From contig OY718805.1 in NCBI GenBank assembly GCA_963070105.1, forward strand, positions 6,506,001 to 6,570,000: a stretch of DNA of 64,000 nucleotides, given 5' to 3'. The first letter of the stretch is position 1. Each line of letters begins with the position of its first letter. Below are positions 1-12,442 of the stretch, one piece after another. This DNA is from Litomosoides sigmodontis. Taxonomy: Eukaryota > Nematoda > Chromadorea > Rhabditida > Onchocercidae. A program made the position numbers and the translations under genes. The notes under the pieces were generated by a model. It worked only from the letters and a program-made list of their open reading frames with translations, was not told the origin of the DNA and searched no databases.

Positions 1-489
1 GTAAAATTGCTTTCAATCTTTATTATCATCGACTTCCTCAGTATAAATAAAGCCCAATAATGATGAGTCGGAAAAACCCTAAAAAATTTTTGAGTTGGAA
101 ATCGATGTATAATATTTAAGTGATGGGGCCCATCAGTCATACCCACATCCCCTCTGCTTGATTGGCCCTAAATTACTGATCTCTCTAAATTTCAACCTGC
201 CGATGCGAATGATCATTCCGCTGGTGTGATCGAGAAATGCAAAGATGCCTGACCATTTTTAACAGAGATGGTCAAAATTTGTAGTGCGAATAAGTGACAA
301 CGTTGTGTAATTGGAATTCTTACCATCAAAAGAAACATTTGAATTTTAAAATGCATCGAAAAGCGTGCCGAGTGAATTAAAACTTCAATTCACGAACCTT
401 AGATTTCATTCCTGAATAACAATTGAAATAAATGGATTTGCCTATCCCTTATAAATTCTTGTTTTTTATGAAATATGAAAAATCTAACT

Positions 490-927
490 TCATAACAAAA
501 AATCTCCAAGTTCTAAAATGAATAAAAAATTAAGAGCATAACGAAAACAAATGAGTGTGGAGATAGAGTGAGAAAAAACAAGTATTACATCAGAAAAGCA
601 AAATAACAACGTATAGTTAGCTAGAAGTATGCTATAGAAAAGATACAACACCAAGTCCTTGAACAAATCATTGACTAAATATGAGGGGAACATCACTTCA
701 AATACAGTATAAAGCCCAAGGAATGCATCTATCAAGCGCCATATAAAGATTAGAAATGTCAACAAGTTTAAAACGCTACCAGCGTGCGTAAAAAGGTCAA
801 TAAATCGCAACAGTTTGTAAACAAAGTTTTCTGCACTATCAATCCAAAATAAGTAAGCCTTCAAGAATCGACGAATAAAGATCATAAAAATAAGAAACAT
901 ATTAGAAACCACCGTGGAAACTGCCAT
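490..927 (-). CDS. Hypothetical small multi-pass membrane protein (single-exon ORF)
   Basis: A 145-codon uninterrupted frame starts at an ATG (927) and ends at TGA. The product is unusually rich in Phe, Leu and Ile and shows about four hydrophobic stretches: residues ~8-30, ~50-75, ~85-112 and ~118-140. A few charged residues (RRF, RLID, NDLFKD) sit between them. No family is recognised. It lies about 400 bases downstream of tom-40 on the same strand, so it could be a downstream operon gene, an unlinked gene, or a chance frame in a T-rich strand, where stops are rarer and hydrophobic codons are automatic. No convincing TTTCAG precedes the ATG, which argues mildly against a trans-spliced operon member. 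Confidence 0.35.
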   Translation of the reverse strand: MAVSTVVSNMFLIFMIFIRRFLKAYLFWIDSAENFVYKLLRFIDLFTHAGSVLNLLTFLIFIWRLIDAFLGLYTVFEVMFPSYLVNDLFKDLVLYLFYSILLANYTLLFCFSDVILVFSHSISTLICFRYALNFLFILELGDFLL

Positions 928-1328
928 TCCTTATCCGTACCAAAATTTTATAGATAAAATTAATTTTAATCAAATTTAACACGTTAGCTAATGAATGAAA
1001 TCCACACTAAACTATAAATAGCAAAATTCAAAAAAAATAAAATTACACCGGCAATTTTTGAAAGCCGAGGCTATAAGAAAAACACTTGAAAAGGCATCTT
1101 AACCATAATTAATGGATTAATTAGATCTAGAACATTACAGCTGTCAAATGTAACATATGAAATAAACAAAACAAAAAGTATCTAATTACGAAGACAAACA
1201 TACTGTCCTTTGGACAGTGTTAATTAAATAGATGAGGCTAAAATTGTTAAGTTTATCGCAAAATTCCAACATAATTTCACGCGTACCAATTACCATTTGA
1301 GCTTTAAATTAATCGCTTGCGTAATTAC

Positions 1329-3322
1329 TTAACCGATTATAAGACCAATACCAAACTTCCCCTGCGCCTTCACATGGTTGAGCATCCCGGATATTGCCAG
1401 TGTAAATGGCAGATTTCTGGAAAGCCTTTTCTCAAATACTGCTCCAACTGACCAATCGGTATTTACTGATGCTCTCATTATTACACCTTCGTCTGGGATT
1501 TCGGCCTGCAAAGAGGTTGGAAGATATGTAGAAAATTCGTTGTACTAAGTAAAAAACAATCCTTTTAATATCTGTGTCCTTCAGTTGTATACGATGTATA
1601 GTCAGAAGGTTAAAAAATAAGATAGTTATCACAGTATTATCTTTCAGAAATTACGAAAGAAGTTTAACGGTAAATTCAGTAAAATGCGCTATACGGAACT
1701 TTCGAAAAAAAAGAAAGCATATATCAACACATGTAAGAGATACACAACATATATGTAAGCATATATGTCACTACTTAATCAATCATTTGCCAAACTTTTC
1801 CCTCAAAAATCTTTGCATGTTGTCCATGCCTGCTCACCTGATAACCAAGAGTAGTAACTGCTTCACCAGACCGCGTGGAGCTTTCGAATTCGACACCAAA
1901 TGAAATATTTTCACGCTGTTTATGATAGTAACATAAATGAAGGGAATCAAAACTGAACATTCCACTTGCAATAAAATTTTTACCCGTATACCTGCAATTG
2001 ATGAAATTATTCAAGAAACCTGCAATTGGTAAAATTATTATTAAAAAAATAAACAAAATAAAGCTGACACCAAAAAGCAATCTAACCTTGCCTGATAGTT
2101 TACAACTGAAAATTGCCTTGCAGGAATGGGAATTCCATAGTGATGGACAAATTCGACACCTAGATCTAGTTTTTTGGTTATGCGTCGTAGGTACTGTGCT
2201 ATGATGACTCCAGAATCATTGATGATGTCAATATTGGCACATGTTAACCCCAATGTTGTAAGACGACCACGATACTCAACTCCTCCTTGAGTAGTCACCA
2301 ACTTTTTCCCTGCAAAATTCAGACTCTTATATACATAAAACTACACAGTTCCACTTCTCAAAATCTGATCAGAATGACCATAAATGGAATGCTAAAAGAT
2401 TACAAAATTCAAATTTAGCATAGGACGAACTCATGGGACATAAGGGAAATATTATTGCTTTAGCATGTTTCCGACTCGACATGCTTGAACATAAAAAATA
2501 TAAAATAAATCATAATAATATATAAAAAATAAATAATTTCGGTGACAACAATTACAATGAAATTTGCCCGTTTTTCTTGTTCATTGAAACATAAATAGCA
2601 AATTATCTTCCACCTGTCAATTCAGTTACTGGCTTTGTGCAATATGCACCAAACATGAGATGACGAAAGCATACTTAGATAGCAGTGACATAGATGATGC
2701 AATACAAATCACGACACTCTGAAAAGCAACTTACCCTGAGTTTGGGCTTGCATTTTCACTCTCCATCGATCGCCAAACTGATGCAGAAATGTCGCGGAAG
2801 TATTGCCGGAAATATCAGTGTCTGCCAAAAACACAGGAAAATTTTCGCCTTCTTGCTGCGTTGTCTTAGTTCCAACATACGTAGCACCAAAACGATATCC
2901 CGTGCTTTGTGGTGATACGCTTAACGTATGGGTTACCTGTACATTATCAGTTTTCATTTTATATACTAAATATAAGGTTTCTTCCCAAGAAGTTGGAACT
3001 CATGCTAAGGCGTACAAGACAAGAATATCCACCATTTCCGGAAGGTTATTTCTAACTAACAAAGAGTGTTTTTCCACTGATTTTTTCCACCAACCTGAAA
3101 ATGTGAAGACATTGCTTTCGTAAGCATCATCCTTGCACCATCGAAACACATTGGGAATATTTCGCGACATTTCCGATGTATTTCTTCCAACGATCCAGGA
3201 TTACTACTTGTTGTGACTGGATGGAATACACGAGCTGAGGTAACATTTTTCTCCGGACTATCAACAATACCACGTTCTTGTGTACTATCCACAGAAGCAT
3301 TTGCTGACTTTAATGTCGACAT
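1329..3322 (-). CDS. tom-40: Mitochondrial import receptor subunit TOM40 (five exons)
   Basis: Tom40 is the beta-barrel pore of the TOM complex, which carries nuclear-encoded precursors across the mitochondrial outer membrane. The model is complement(join(1329..1505,1838..1991,2087..2309,2735..2936,3095..3322)), giving 327 aa with all phases consistent. Exon 1 carries a divergent N-terminal tail and then NPGSLEEIHRKCREIFPMCF, the conserved helix preceding the barrel. Exon 2 begins VTHTLSVSPQSTGYRFGATY, and exon 4 has LCYYHKQRENISFGVEFE. The last exon ends in HVKAQGKFGIGLIIG, whose GKFGIGLII is a good C-terminal beta-signal (polar-x-Gly-hydrophobic-x-hydrophobic) for SAM-mediated membrane insertion. 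The family is Porin_3. As I recall it, the C. elegans protein is about 301 aa and lines up along its length; the excess here is the N-terminal tail. The start is the first in-frame ATG ahead of the conserved helix. Confidence 0.96.
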
Positions 3323-4029
3323 GTAGTTGCTCCTTCAATTTTGATTGATTTCAGCAGCGATAAGCTCCGTTATTACCTAGCAATATACAAAACGAGCGTT
3401 ATTAATCTCATTATTGTTAACCTTCAAAACGTACAAAATATCAAAGAGCAACTTCGACGGTTCAATACAATCTATAACATCAAAATCAATATCATGAAAC
3501 GGCTCGCCACAGCTTACGAACAGATTAAATGAAAACGTGAACAACGGCAAAGATTCGCATTTAATATTTTTCAACAGTAGACATGATTGTCTTCCTACCC
3601 ATACTTTGCTCTTACATCACACCTATACTAACAGAATACAAAACAACAGAGTTTTTGAATTCTTTAAAATAAATGAATACGTGGAAAATGAAAAAGGATT
3701 GATGTGACAAGTGACTTGACTAAGTCAATTTACTTGAAAGTGAGCATAATATCAGCTTTCTAAATATTTTGGACAAAACAACAAAACCAAAAATTTCCAA
3801 TCAATTTTAATCGAAAAGATATTTCACTTTAAATTATGTCTAATATACGTGTCTCCTTAATGAACGATAATATGTATGAATAAGTATACAAATCATTAAT
3901 TTAAAAGAAAAGTACTGGCTTGCCTGAAATATTTTCTTTAGCTATTCTAGCGAAATGAAAGTTTCATTTAAGCGGAAATAGGCATTTCAGAAATTCGCAG
4001 AAAATGTAAAACTGAACTAATTATTGTTG

Positions 4030-4300
4030 AGGTATGGTAGTAAATCTCCATCTCTTGTCAAATACTCTCCATTTAGCTCAACCGCACCATCTCACCTGCC
4101 TAATACCCCGGAAAACCCCTAAACAAACTACCTTTTCTTTCCACAGAAGTCCGACATGTAACAAACCTCCCCGGAGTCTTTTAGGTTGGTTTGTCTGGCG
4201 TAGTATGGACGATATGCAAACTGTCACCCCACCAAAGAGGTCTTACGCTAGTAAGTTCCCACTTAGAAGAGTAATGTCGGGGAGTTGAAGGTGCTAAAAA
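4030..4300. other. GC-enriched island with open frames on both strands; possible exon or structured RNA
   Basis: Base composition is visibly more GC-rich than on either side. On the plus strand an 84-codon frame (4034-4288) holds an acceptor-like TTTCTTTCCACAG ending at 4146 and a donor-like GTAAGTTC at 4249, so 4147-4248 could be an exon. On the minus strand another frame is open from about 4293 to 4085, with an acceptor-like ATTTTTAG just before it and a donor-like CAG/GTGAGA inside it. The two ends also carry complementary pieces: CTCCCCGG near 4168 with CGGGGAG near 4276, and CTGGCGTA near 4195 with TACGCTAG near 4243. I cannot say which of these matters, and I recognise no family. Confidence 0.3.
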
Positions 4301-5583
4301 TTAGAAGAATGATTGAAGTAGAAGTTCAGGAGGAAAATAAAAAATCAAAAATAAATTACAAGACCAAATTTAAATTTCCTGCTTAGGATGTTTTGATGAA
4401 TTACATCCCCGTTCTTCCAAATATCGAATAATTTTAGGAAAAAATGATTTTGAAGCTTTAAATTTTGATGATTTTCTTATCAGTAGTGACACATTTAATG
4501 GTGACTTCCATTTAACTTCCATTGCATTCCCTTTTAAAAAGCTTTTACGACTTCATCAACCGTTGTATGAGTTTGCTTGCATAATGCAGTGGTACATGCC
4601 GAAACTTATGTGTGATCTCTTTTCCTCGTTGTAATTTCAGGACTGCAACATCGATCAGCCTTATCTTCGTTCGTATCTTTTTTCATTTTAAAAAATTTCA
4701 TTTTCACTTCAATCTATCATTTATCTGTGTTATCGGTTGATAACGTTTATAGTCATTTTTCATTAATTTGGAAATTAATTAGACACTTTCCCACAATATG
4801 TTTAGCAATTATTCCTGTCAGTGACCACCAATTATAACGTTCTCCTTGACGAAACAGCAGTATTGGAACAGTCAATTAATAACTTAATTTGACTCTCTAT
4901 CAATAGATCCGCAGTCAATTTGCAAAATAATGTCATTTTCGAATGAAAACTGCAAGCTTTGAATAATGCCAGTTTGCAGAAACCCTCATCAACATGAGCA
5001 AAATTACAGCCCTTCGAAATTGTTCTCTAAATTTTTTCAAAGTTCAGCCTTAAAGCCTTAGATAACAGTTAATATTTTGTCACTTTCCATCCCACATAGG
5101 CAAAACAAAAAACTGAAATGCCGCTTTCAGTCTTCAATTTAACGTCATTTCATGAAAATTTGAATGGAAAGAAATATCACATTCGACATTCTGTCATATA
5201 CAAAAAGATGCTCTTCTCATACAGTACAGAGTTCCGCTACCAACGCTTCCATCTTCTCACCTACCTACCTGTCTAGCAGGGTGTTCAGAACATTTGTTTC
5301 ATTGCTTTTCATAACTTTTCATAAGCTTTTCATAACAGAAATATTGCGCTTTTATCGATCATTAATATAAAATTTACTCATCTTAACCACATTTTCAACA
5401 TTTATTAAAATATAATGTATTTTCGCTATATGATTTTAGCTGTGAATAATAAATTTTATCTATTAAAATATCCTCCCCACAATAAAAATAACCTAGAAAA
5501 TTATTGTAAAATACTGGAGGACATGGCTTATCGATTAGAGTTATTGGCATCTGGCGCGTGAGGAAAAAAGATTGAGCATAGTT

Positions 5584-5589
5584 TTTATT
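5584..5589 (-). terminator. Candidate poly(A) signal of the COA7-like gene
   Basis: The plus-strand TTTATT reads AATAAA on the minus strand, about 150 bases past the TAA at 5740. The position is plausible for a 3' UTR, but the hexamer is common by chance in DNA this AT-rich. Confidence 0.3.
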
Positions 5590-5739
5590 ATATCTGCATA
5601 ATAGCACCATATTTTAATTGAATATCTCGTTAAAAATTGCACGGAACGTATCAAACAAAAATGAAATGAATGACAAATCAAAATTAATCTAACCATTAGG
5701 GATCTGACATCGAATAAAGATCTATGAAATTACTGTAAG

Positions 5740-8403
5740 TTAACCAGTGAAGTCCACCTTATCACCTGACACAGCACGTTTGTAAGCTTCTTTTGCTTTA
5801 TTTAAGTATAACTTTGCCTTAACTGGATCACGCTCGATTCCATCACCTAGACTATATAACCTGCAGTGAAAGGAACTAAATAATTTCCGAACACTTGAAT
5901 ACAACTTCAGAATAAAATTCCGAAAATTAGAAAATTGCCCATGCAGCAAGAAACAAAAGTAAAAATCAATTAATCTTACTGAAGTGCTCAGAAAGCATAC
6001 TGAAACAACTGAATTTGTTACTGAAAAGCCAATCGATGAAAAAGCCTATCGTTAAACAATGAAAATTAACCTGGAAACATTTCCACACGACTGGTAGCAA
6101 CCAAAATCACAAGCACGGATACCATATTTGACAGCCAAATCGATATTTCGTGGAAGTTCTCCCAGGTTTGAACTGCGCTTCTGGAATGGCAGGCCGATTT
6201 AAAAAGTTCAATCCCTATTTGTCTATGCTCTACACCTATATATAGTTTATTCAATCCACGAATTACTCTCTCTCTCTACGAATTACTCTCTAACGCTCTC
6301 TACTAACTAGGATCAAATTTACACCAACTAACAACAGGTGGGTAATATGCTATTTATTTTACTTGAAACATGTCACTATATCCAGAGTAACTATTGAGGT
6401 ATACAATGCTCTGATGGAAAATATTGGTCGCAATATCATGAAGCACATGACAAGGGTGCTAAAAATAAGTCAGACCTCTTCAAATTGCCCTCATTTTTTA
6501 ACCATATTTTTGCCCTTTATTCTCTCCACAAAATTGCTGTTGCTTTAGAAGCTATAGGACTGCCTTTATTGATTGAACTTCTGGTTAATGCATTTTATTC
6601 ATATAAAAACACCGACTGGATGTATCGTTACATGAACCAAAGTAAATAACAGCGATACACTCACAGTTATAACTAAAAGTCGATTAAAGTTCGCTTTTTA
6701 CATTAAGTGTCATTGTATAAAAACGGAATTCTAACATTTCCAACACAAATAATAATGATAAAATTTGGAACTTACAGCCTTCGTTCCACCCAGTGTAACA
6801 AATTCAGCATCGCGTCCAATATACCAAGTACTTAACAACCAACACGCTTCCACATCTTCCAGTTCACATGCTCTAAAACATTTCCACTTTGTTATGGAAA
6901 GCAGTGATGAAAAAAACAATGGAATTAATTTAAAACTAATCTGTGATACTGTAACTGGTATATTCATTAAGTCAACTGCATATTTCTACTGTCTTAAACT
7001 TGTTAACCCTTTCCAAATCATCAGTTATATGAAGATTTCACAAAGCTCACCACACTTCTAAATTAATTGTTAATTTCATTGAAAAGAGTTAGTTGAAAAG
7101 TTACTTTTTCATATACTTCTCCGCCAACTCAGAATTCGGTTTTCTATCTTTTTCACCATTCCAATGAACCAGTGATAAAAAGCGACACCCTTCCGGTATA
7201 TTAGCTTCACATGACTTCTCCAGCGGTTCGATCATCTTTTTTCTGCTGGGTTCACATTCTAAACAAATAGGCAAACATAACTACTAAACTGATAGTGAAA
7301 TAAATACAAACGGTGAGTGAAATATCGATCCTCAATTTGCATTTTGCAGAATAGGAACAAAAGATTTCCATGAATCCATTGAGACGTCCTGTAAGACAAT
7401 ATACAACCTGCCCTCTAAGACAGGTTGTATGTTAAACAATTAAAATAACGGTGTTATAACAATATTGTCGACAAATCTACGATAAATTGATAAAATATTT
7501 TATTCCCCACGAAAACACGTTTTCATTACCCATTCCTAATTGGTTTTACTTTTCCCATGTTTTTTGGCTTAGTAGGTAAAGATATCCGTAGACAACCTAG
7601 CTTTTGTTTTTTTGTCTGAATTTAAAAAAAAAGTACGCACATTAAAAAAAAACCTTGAATTATTTCATTTTAAGAATAAATCATTATAAACTAATCATGT
7701 AAAGCCATAATTAATTTAGCAGACAGCAATAATATATATTTAATACCGCCAAATTTTGATATACATTAATTGTAATATTTTTTCCTCAATCCTTCAGCTG
7801 TTCACGATTGGATTCCAATTTATTTCTTCTTTAACGATACATTGGAAATTATTCTAATGAACATTAACCTTTTCCAGCTAGAAGATACATAGCATATTTA
7901 AAACAGCTTCTCGGAAATCCCTTTTCTTCACAATTCACCTTGAACATATTATATGCAGCTTTGAAATTTTGTTCGATTGCTTCCATATACTCCCCCAACA
8001 ACTGACACATTTCAGGTCGACGTTCCTGATGATACATGAACAGTAAAAGATGCGCAGCAAACTAACCATAAACTGCGAAAATACTGCAGCAATTTCCTAT
8101 CTCCTCTAAAAAATCAAGGCTGCCACAAAACATAACGCAAAACTTATAGATTTTGAAAATTTAGAATAACTGTAGACATTTTTTCTCGCCTGAAGTAATT
8201 TAACACCCTAACAACACAGAATTAAATAATAATTTAGCCAATTATCACAGCTAACGGCATTGTTTTAAGCTACAAATAGGATACATGGAATCTGCTACCT
8301 CATAGCATCCGAACCTATATTCGATACCGATATTTTTGACATATTCTCGACGTTCTGCTTGCTCTCTTTCGAAATCTTCTTCGCTTGCACCTTCCTCAAA
8401 CAT
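5740..8403 (-). CDS. COA7: Cytochrome c oxidase assembly factor 7-like, Sel1 repeats (six exons)
   Basis: COA7 is a soluble, disulfide-bonded Sel1-like repeat protein of the mitochondrial intermembrane space that is needed for respiratory-chain assembly. The model is complement(join(5740..5860,6071..6180,6776..6872,7105..7258,7869..8025,8299..8403)), giving 247 aa with all phases consistent; human COA7 is 231 aa. The repeats carry the paired-cysteine pattern of the family: [31 protein letters not shown] and [10 protein letters not shown]. The last helix pair, [17 protein letters not shown], matches the human C-terminus (YKLGDGVDKDEAKAE). No cleavable targeting sequence is visible, as in the human protein. 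The start is fixed by ATG 8403, which directly follows an AG. Assignment to COA7 rather than another Sel1 protein rests on collinearity along the full length. Confidence 0.9.
7401..7430. repeat. Perfect 10-bp inverted repeat in a COA7-like intron
   Basis: Arms ATACAACCTG and CAGGTTGTAT are separated by ten bases (CCCTCTAAGA) inside the 610-base intron between 7259 and 7868. TAAGACA occurs both in the loop and just left of the first arm. The function is unknown. Confidence 0.7.
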
Positions 8404-8415
8404 CTACACAAAACA
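8404..8415 (-). promoter_or_regulatory. Acceptor site abutting the COA7-like start codon (possible SL trans-splice site)
   Basis: On the minus strand a T-rich stretch ending TTTTGTGTAG directly precedes the ATG at 8403. It could receive a spliced leader in trans or end a 5'-UTR intron; the sequence alone cannot tell. Confidence 0.4.
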
Positions 8416-9481
8416 ATATAAATAAAATGAATCATGGCTCATGAACTACTATTTAATTATTTAATCGGATACCAAAATATTCGAACACTTAATAAAATAA
8501 GTATGCAAGCGGGTGAAGGAAGAACTGGATACATGAGTATGTGAAATGACCATTCACACGGATGCGCTTATGTTAACAAGACACTATGTGACACTTTCAA
8601 AAGCGAAATTCCATTCAGTAAATTTTTGAAACAGCTAATATCACGCAGGAAAATACGACCAATTCTTTATCAAAATAAATGATAGATTCGGAATAAACTT
8701 TCAAAAAGGACTTAAAAGAAACAAAAGTAAAGACACCAACAGAAATGCGATTTATTACAGCGGCATAGATGACACTTTATTCACTCTGATGAGAAAATCT
8801 GTGATTGAAAATTTTCTTCCCATAACTGAGAAAAACGCAAGGCCTCATGACTGGAAAACAATTTATCGAAATATATTTATAACCAAACAATACTCTTTGC
8901 TAAATCACATATACTAATTCTCGTCAGATTTAAAGGAAAATTCTTCTTTAATTTGCTTCTGCAGTTATCAGACGAGAAAAGCAAATCAAAATTCTTATCC
9001 AAAGATAAGCCAAAAGGCAACACTATTTATCAGTGAACAAAAAAAAACACAAAAAGCGCATTACACTTTCAACAATGCTTTCCGACACAGTACGCGGCGA
9101 AAATAATTCACTACCATAAATAAAGGTTAACGGCCATACATTTTCTTATCAATGTCAGTTTATCGTCTCAATGCAAAAACAGAAATTTTAAAAGCGAGAA
9201 CTGCAGAAGTTACCAACAATTATCATGGAATGAATGCTCATATTTCTTACTAAAAATTTGTAATGGGAATATTGAGAAAAACGAAATCCACTACCCGGGG
9301 AAAAGAAAACAACTGAAGTACAGTTTTTTAGGGGAAAACAGATATTTTCACAAGACAATGTGAGAAAGCAAATATCAAGTACAACTTCCACATCACTTAA
9401 AGAAAAGTATGCCACTTTCATTCCAAAAATTGAAGCTTGTCGTATACGCAGCATAGTAATATCCATATATACGGAAAACTT
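8416..9481. other. Intergenic region between the COA7-like gene and rad-23
   Basis: About 1.1 kb holds the rad-23 3' flank and the COA7-like promoter side. A 92-codon minus-strand frame (9466-9188) begins 16 bases after the rad-23 stop. It has no splice or family support and looks like 3' UTR or intergenic DNA. Confidence 0.5.
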
Positions 9482-12414
9482 TTAAGGTCCACGACTTTCT
9501 TCACCCTGATGTTCTAGTGCATCAAGTTCTGCCTGCAATCGTTCATAAATCATGAAAAACAGTGCCCTATAACATACCTGCTATGACATTAATCTAAAGA
9601 ATTTGTGAGTAATGACATTTCATACATATCTCACACAAAAAGGTCAACAAACGATAATTAAGCAAACTAGACCATTTAAGTAGTTATTTTAGAAGCTACG
9701 ACAATCGGCCTGGTGTTTGAACAGGAATAAACGACATATATCATATCAAAAAAATCCCTAATGTTTGGATTTCATTTCTTAAAAATGCAGTGGAATCAGT
9801 TTATGCCCCTCTACTTTCCAAAAAAAGTACCGCTGCTTCATCCATGCGCGCTAATATGTAATTAGCAGCAAGATCTTCATTTTTATCGCATGCAAAGTAG
9901 GCTTCGATAACCAACTGCTCCGGGAAACCCATGGATTTCAGCTGGAAAAAACCAATTGATTATAACGGCTAAGATTCGCTTTTATTAAAGAAAAAATTAT
10001 TTTCTTCAAATTAAATATTGAGTGAAATGAAGGCGAAAGAAAATTACCCGATTAATTGCATCTCGTTCAGCTTCAGTAACCTGAATGGCAACCGGGCGCT
10101 GTTCTCCGGTAGGAGGTGCTCCACCACCACCACCACCGCCACTTCCAACGGAACCAGTATTTAGCAAGTTAACAAATTCTTCCTGGAATAGCATTTAGTA
10201 ACGTTGATTTAAGACTACCAAAAAAGTTACCGAACATAATTTTACAAACACCTGTTTAACATTAATGGCTGATATATACAGATAACGAATGGTATATGAC
10301 GCAAGATGCACTAAGTGAAGACTGCAAAAGCCTTCCAAAACAACGTTACAAGCTTATAAATTCGAAGTTTAATATTTTGTAATATTACGCACTAGCAAAT
10401 TTTATGGATGAGATTTTTAATTCTGCAAATAATACTATGTAACACTAGAATATGATAGCAGAATCATTCATCAAGTGGAAGTATACTTCTTCCGTTCATG
10501 ACACAAAGCAGATTTGCCACCAATTGGAACCTAAAACTCTAAATAAGCACTTGATTATTTTGAATGGCCTCCATGAGTGCTGGATTCGACTGCGCTATTT
10601 GTTGAATAATTTGCGGAAGAATAGCTGGGTTCGATTGGACCAATTCACGAAGCTGCTCAAATTGTGGTAGCTGACGCAAGAAATCAAGACCTAAACCTTG
10701 TCCTCGTTCTCCCTCCTCATGTTCTGCTGATTCTTGTTGTCCTGAAGAAATATTTGTAAAAAATACATATTGCTGAAGAACTGAATAAAAGAGGATGCTA
10801 CCAGTTTTCCACACTGTATTTCTGCCTCCATTTTCCTATGGCAATTTGACATTTTATTCGAATTAATTTTATTTCTAATTGATAAAAATAAGAAACACAG
10901 CTTTAAATCATACTACAACAGTATGCAATATAAACCAACCCACCTCCTAAATCTTCATCCTCTGGTATTCCTGAACATAAATATTCAACCGCACGATCAC
11001 CATTGAAAAATGACGCCCGCAACGCTCGAATCACCTAAGAGACGTATGAAGAAATGTAACAAATTATTATAAAAAAAGCTCATGTATTTTGGAAATAACC
11101 AACCTTATCACGAGGGTAGCCCATTGCCACAATTGCCTGAGCTGTTTCTTCTTGTTCAGGGGTCAAACCATCTGAAAAACATTTCTTTTGGATTAAATTT
11201 AATATTGGCCATGATCGTCAGTGAATCAAACTGAGAAAGGAGTTGGCACTATAAATCAGCCTAGTTTCACAGTGTGATTTACAGAATTCACACGTTCCAT
11301 ATAAATGCTACAAAATATTAACCAGGATTCTGTGGCGTCGATGGATTGCTACCCATCACAGAAGCCGGAGTTACAGTTTGTGCACCTATAGGTCCTTGTA
11401 AATTTGAAGACTGAGGGGTAGACTCGACAGGAGCAGCTCCGACAGGTTTTTTCTAAAAGTGTTAAAATATGCCATATCAAAGGAAATGAAATAAGGGAGA
11501 GCCACGTGGCCCTTTAAGCAAATCTGTAACAAAATCTATCGGATTAAAGATATTGTGGAAAATTATTATCAAATTGATAGTTGTAACATCATTCAGCGTG
11601 AATGTAAGCTGCATTATTTTCTGATCTATATGAACCAACTAAATGACTTTCTTATCATAAATTTAACTGAACTTTGAAGAGAAGATGTGACTGTGCTTAT
11701 AAGCATGAGACTAGGCTACGATAATTTCGATACTGGAACAAACAACTTATAACTTAAAACGTGATCCTTACTCTTGTAATCATAATGACAACGAATTTTG
11801 CAGGGTCAATCATCACTTCCTCAACTGTTTGAGCATCGTCGAGAACCTGAAATTAGCCCCATGTCAATGATGTTTTGATCAATGATGTTTTTGCATTAAT
11901 TGACACTAAATCTGTCGAAATGAAAATGCAGCCATAGGGGAAAACTAATCCTCCTAAACTTACTTTCCCATTATAGATAAGTTTCTGACATTCGGTGGGA
12001 TATTCTGCTTCACCTTTCTCTTCCGCTATTTTCGCTTTTACCTCGCCAATCTAAGACAATACTTTTCAATTAGAATAGATAAACATCCACATTTTCAATT
12101 CAGTTCTTTGACACCTGTCAAACAGAGCAAAATGCGTAATTTAATTAAAAAGGATTGGAGATCAAATACGCAAAATGTTAAATTTTTCTTCACAAATAAA
12201 AATTAAAACTTCCTGCGTTATATCTTCGGTAATACTCAACCAGATCAAAAATACCCTTAATAACTTTCTCAATACTCCGTCTTTACGTCCTTCTTTTCAA
12301 AACAAATATGCGAAATGAGAAAATTATGAATTTAAAGAAAGATGCTACCGTTAAGTGAGGATCCAATTCGATTTCAAAGCTCACTTGCGCAATGGTCTTA
12401 AAAGTGACCAACAT
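9482..12414 (-). CDS. rad-23: UV excision repair protein RAD23 homolog (ten exons)
   Basis: RAD23 brings polyubiquitinated proteins to the proteasome and stabilises XPC/Rad4 in nucleotide excision repair. The model is complement(join(9482..9532,9831..9941,10048..10182,10551..10741,10944..11034,11104..11171,11323..11452,11772..11846,11964..12050,12349..12414)), giving 334 aa with all phases consistent. Domains in order are: an N-terminal ubiquitin-like fold (residues 1-~76, [12 protein letters not shown]... [11 protein letters not shown]); a Pro/Ser/Thr linker; UBA1 (~122-165, [20 protein letters not shown]); the XPC-binding STI1-type domain (~191-246, [20 protein letters not shown]); a poly-Gly spacer; and UBA2 (~272-315, [20 protein letters not shown]). 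The last exon is the weakest part. Without the final splice the frame would stop at 9801 with a different tail of 11 residues. Confidence 0.95.
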
Positions 12415-12432
12415 TACTGTTTCTGCACGACC

Positions 12433-12442
12433 CTGAAATCTG
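12433..12442 (-). promoter_or_regulatory. Acceptor site 18 bases upstream of the rad-23 ATG
   Basis: The minus strand reads AGATTTCAG/GG just upstream of ATG 12414. It fits the nematode acceptor consensus and so may be an SL trans-splice site or the end of a 5'-UTR intron. Confidence 0.45.

Larger units (their letters stand above)
3323..5739. other. Intergenic region between tom-40 and the COA7-like gene
   Basis: This stretch covers the tom-40 promoter side and the COA7-like gene's 3' flank, as both genes run leftward. It is AT-rich and has no gene I can defend. The exception is the GC-enriched island at 4030-4300, listed separately. The ORFs at 5164-5370 and 5395-5610 have no splice or family support. 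Confidence 0.6.

Noticed and set aside
9188..9466. 92-codon frame just after the rad-23 stop
   Set aside because: Hydrophobic and Cys/Phe/Ser-rich like chance frames here; no splice or family support.
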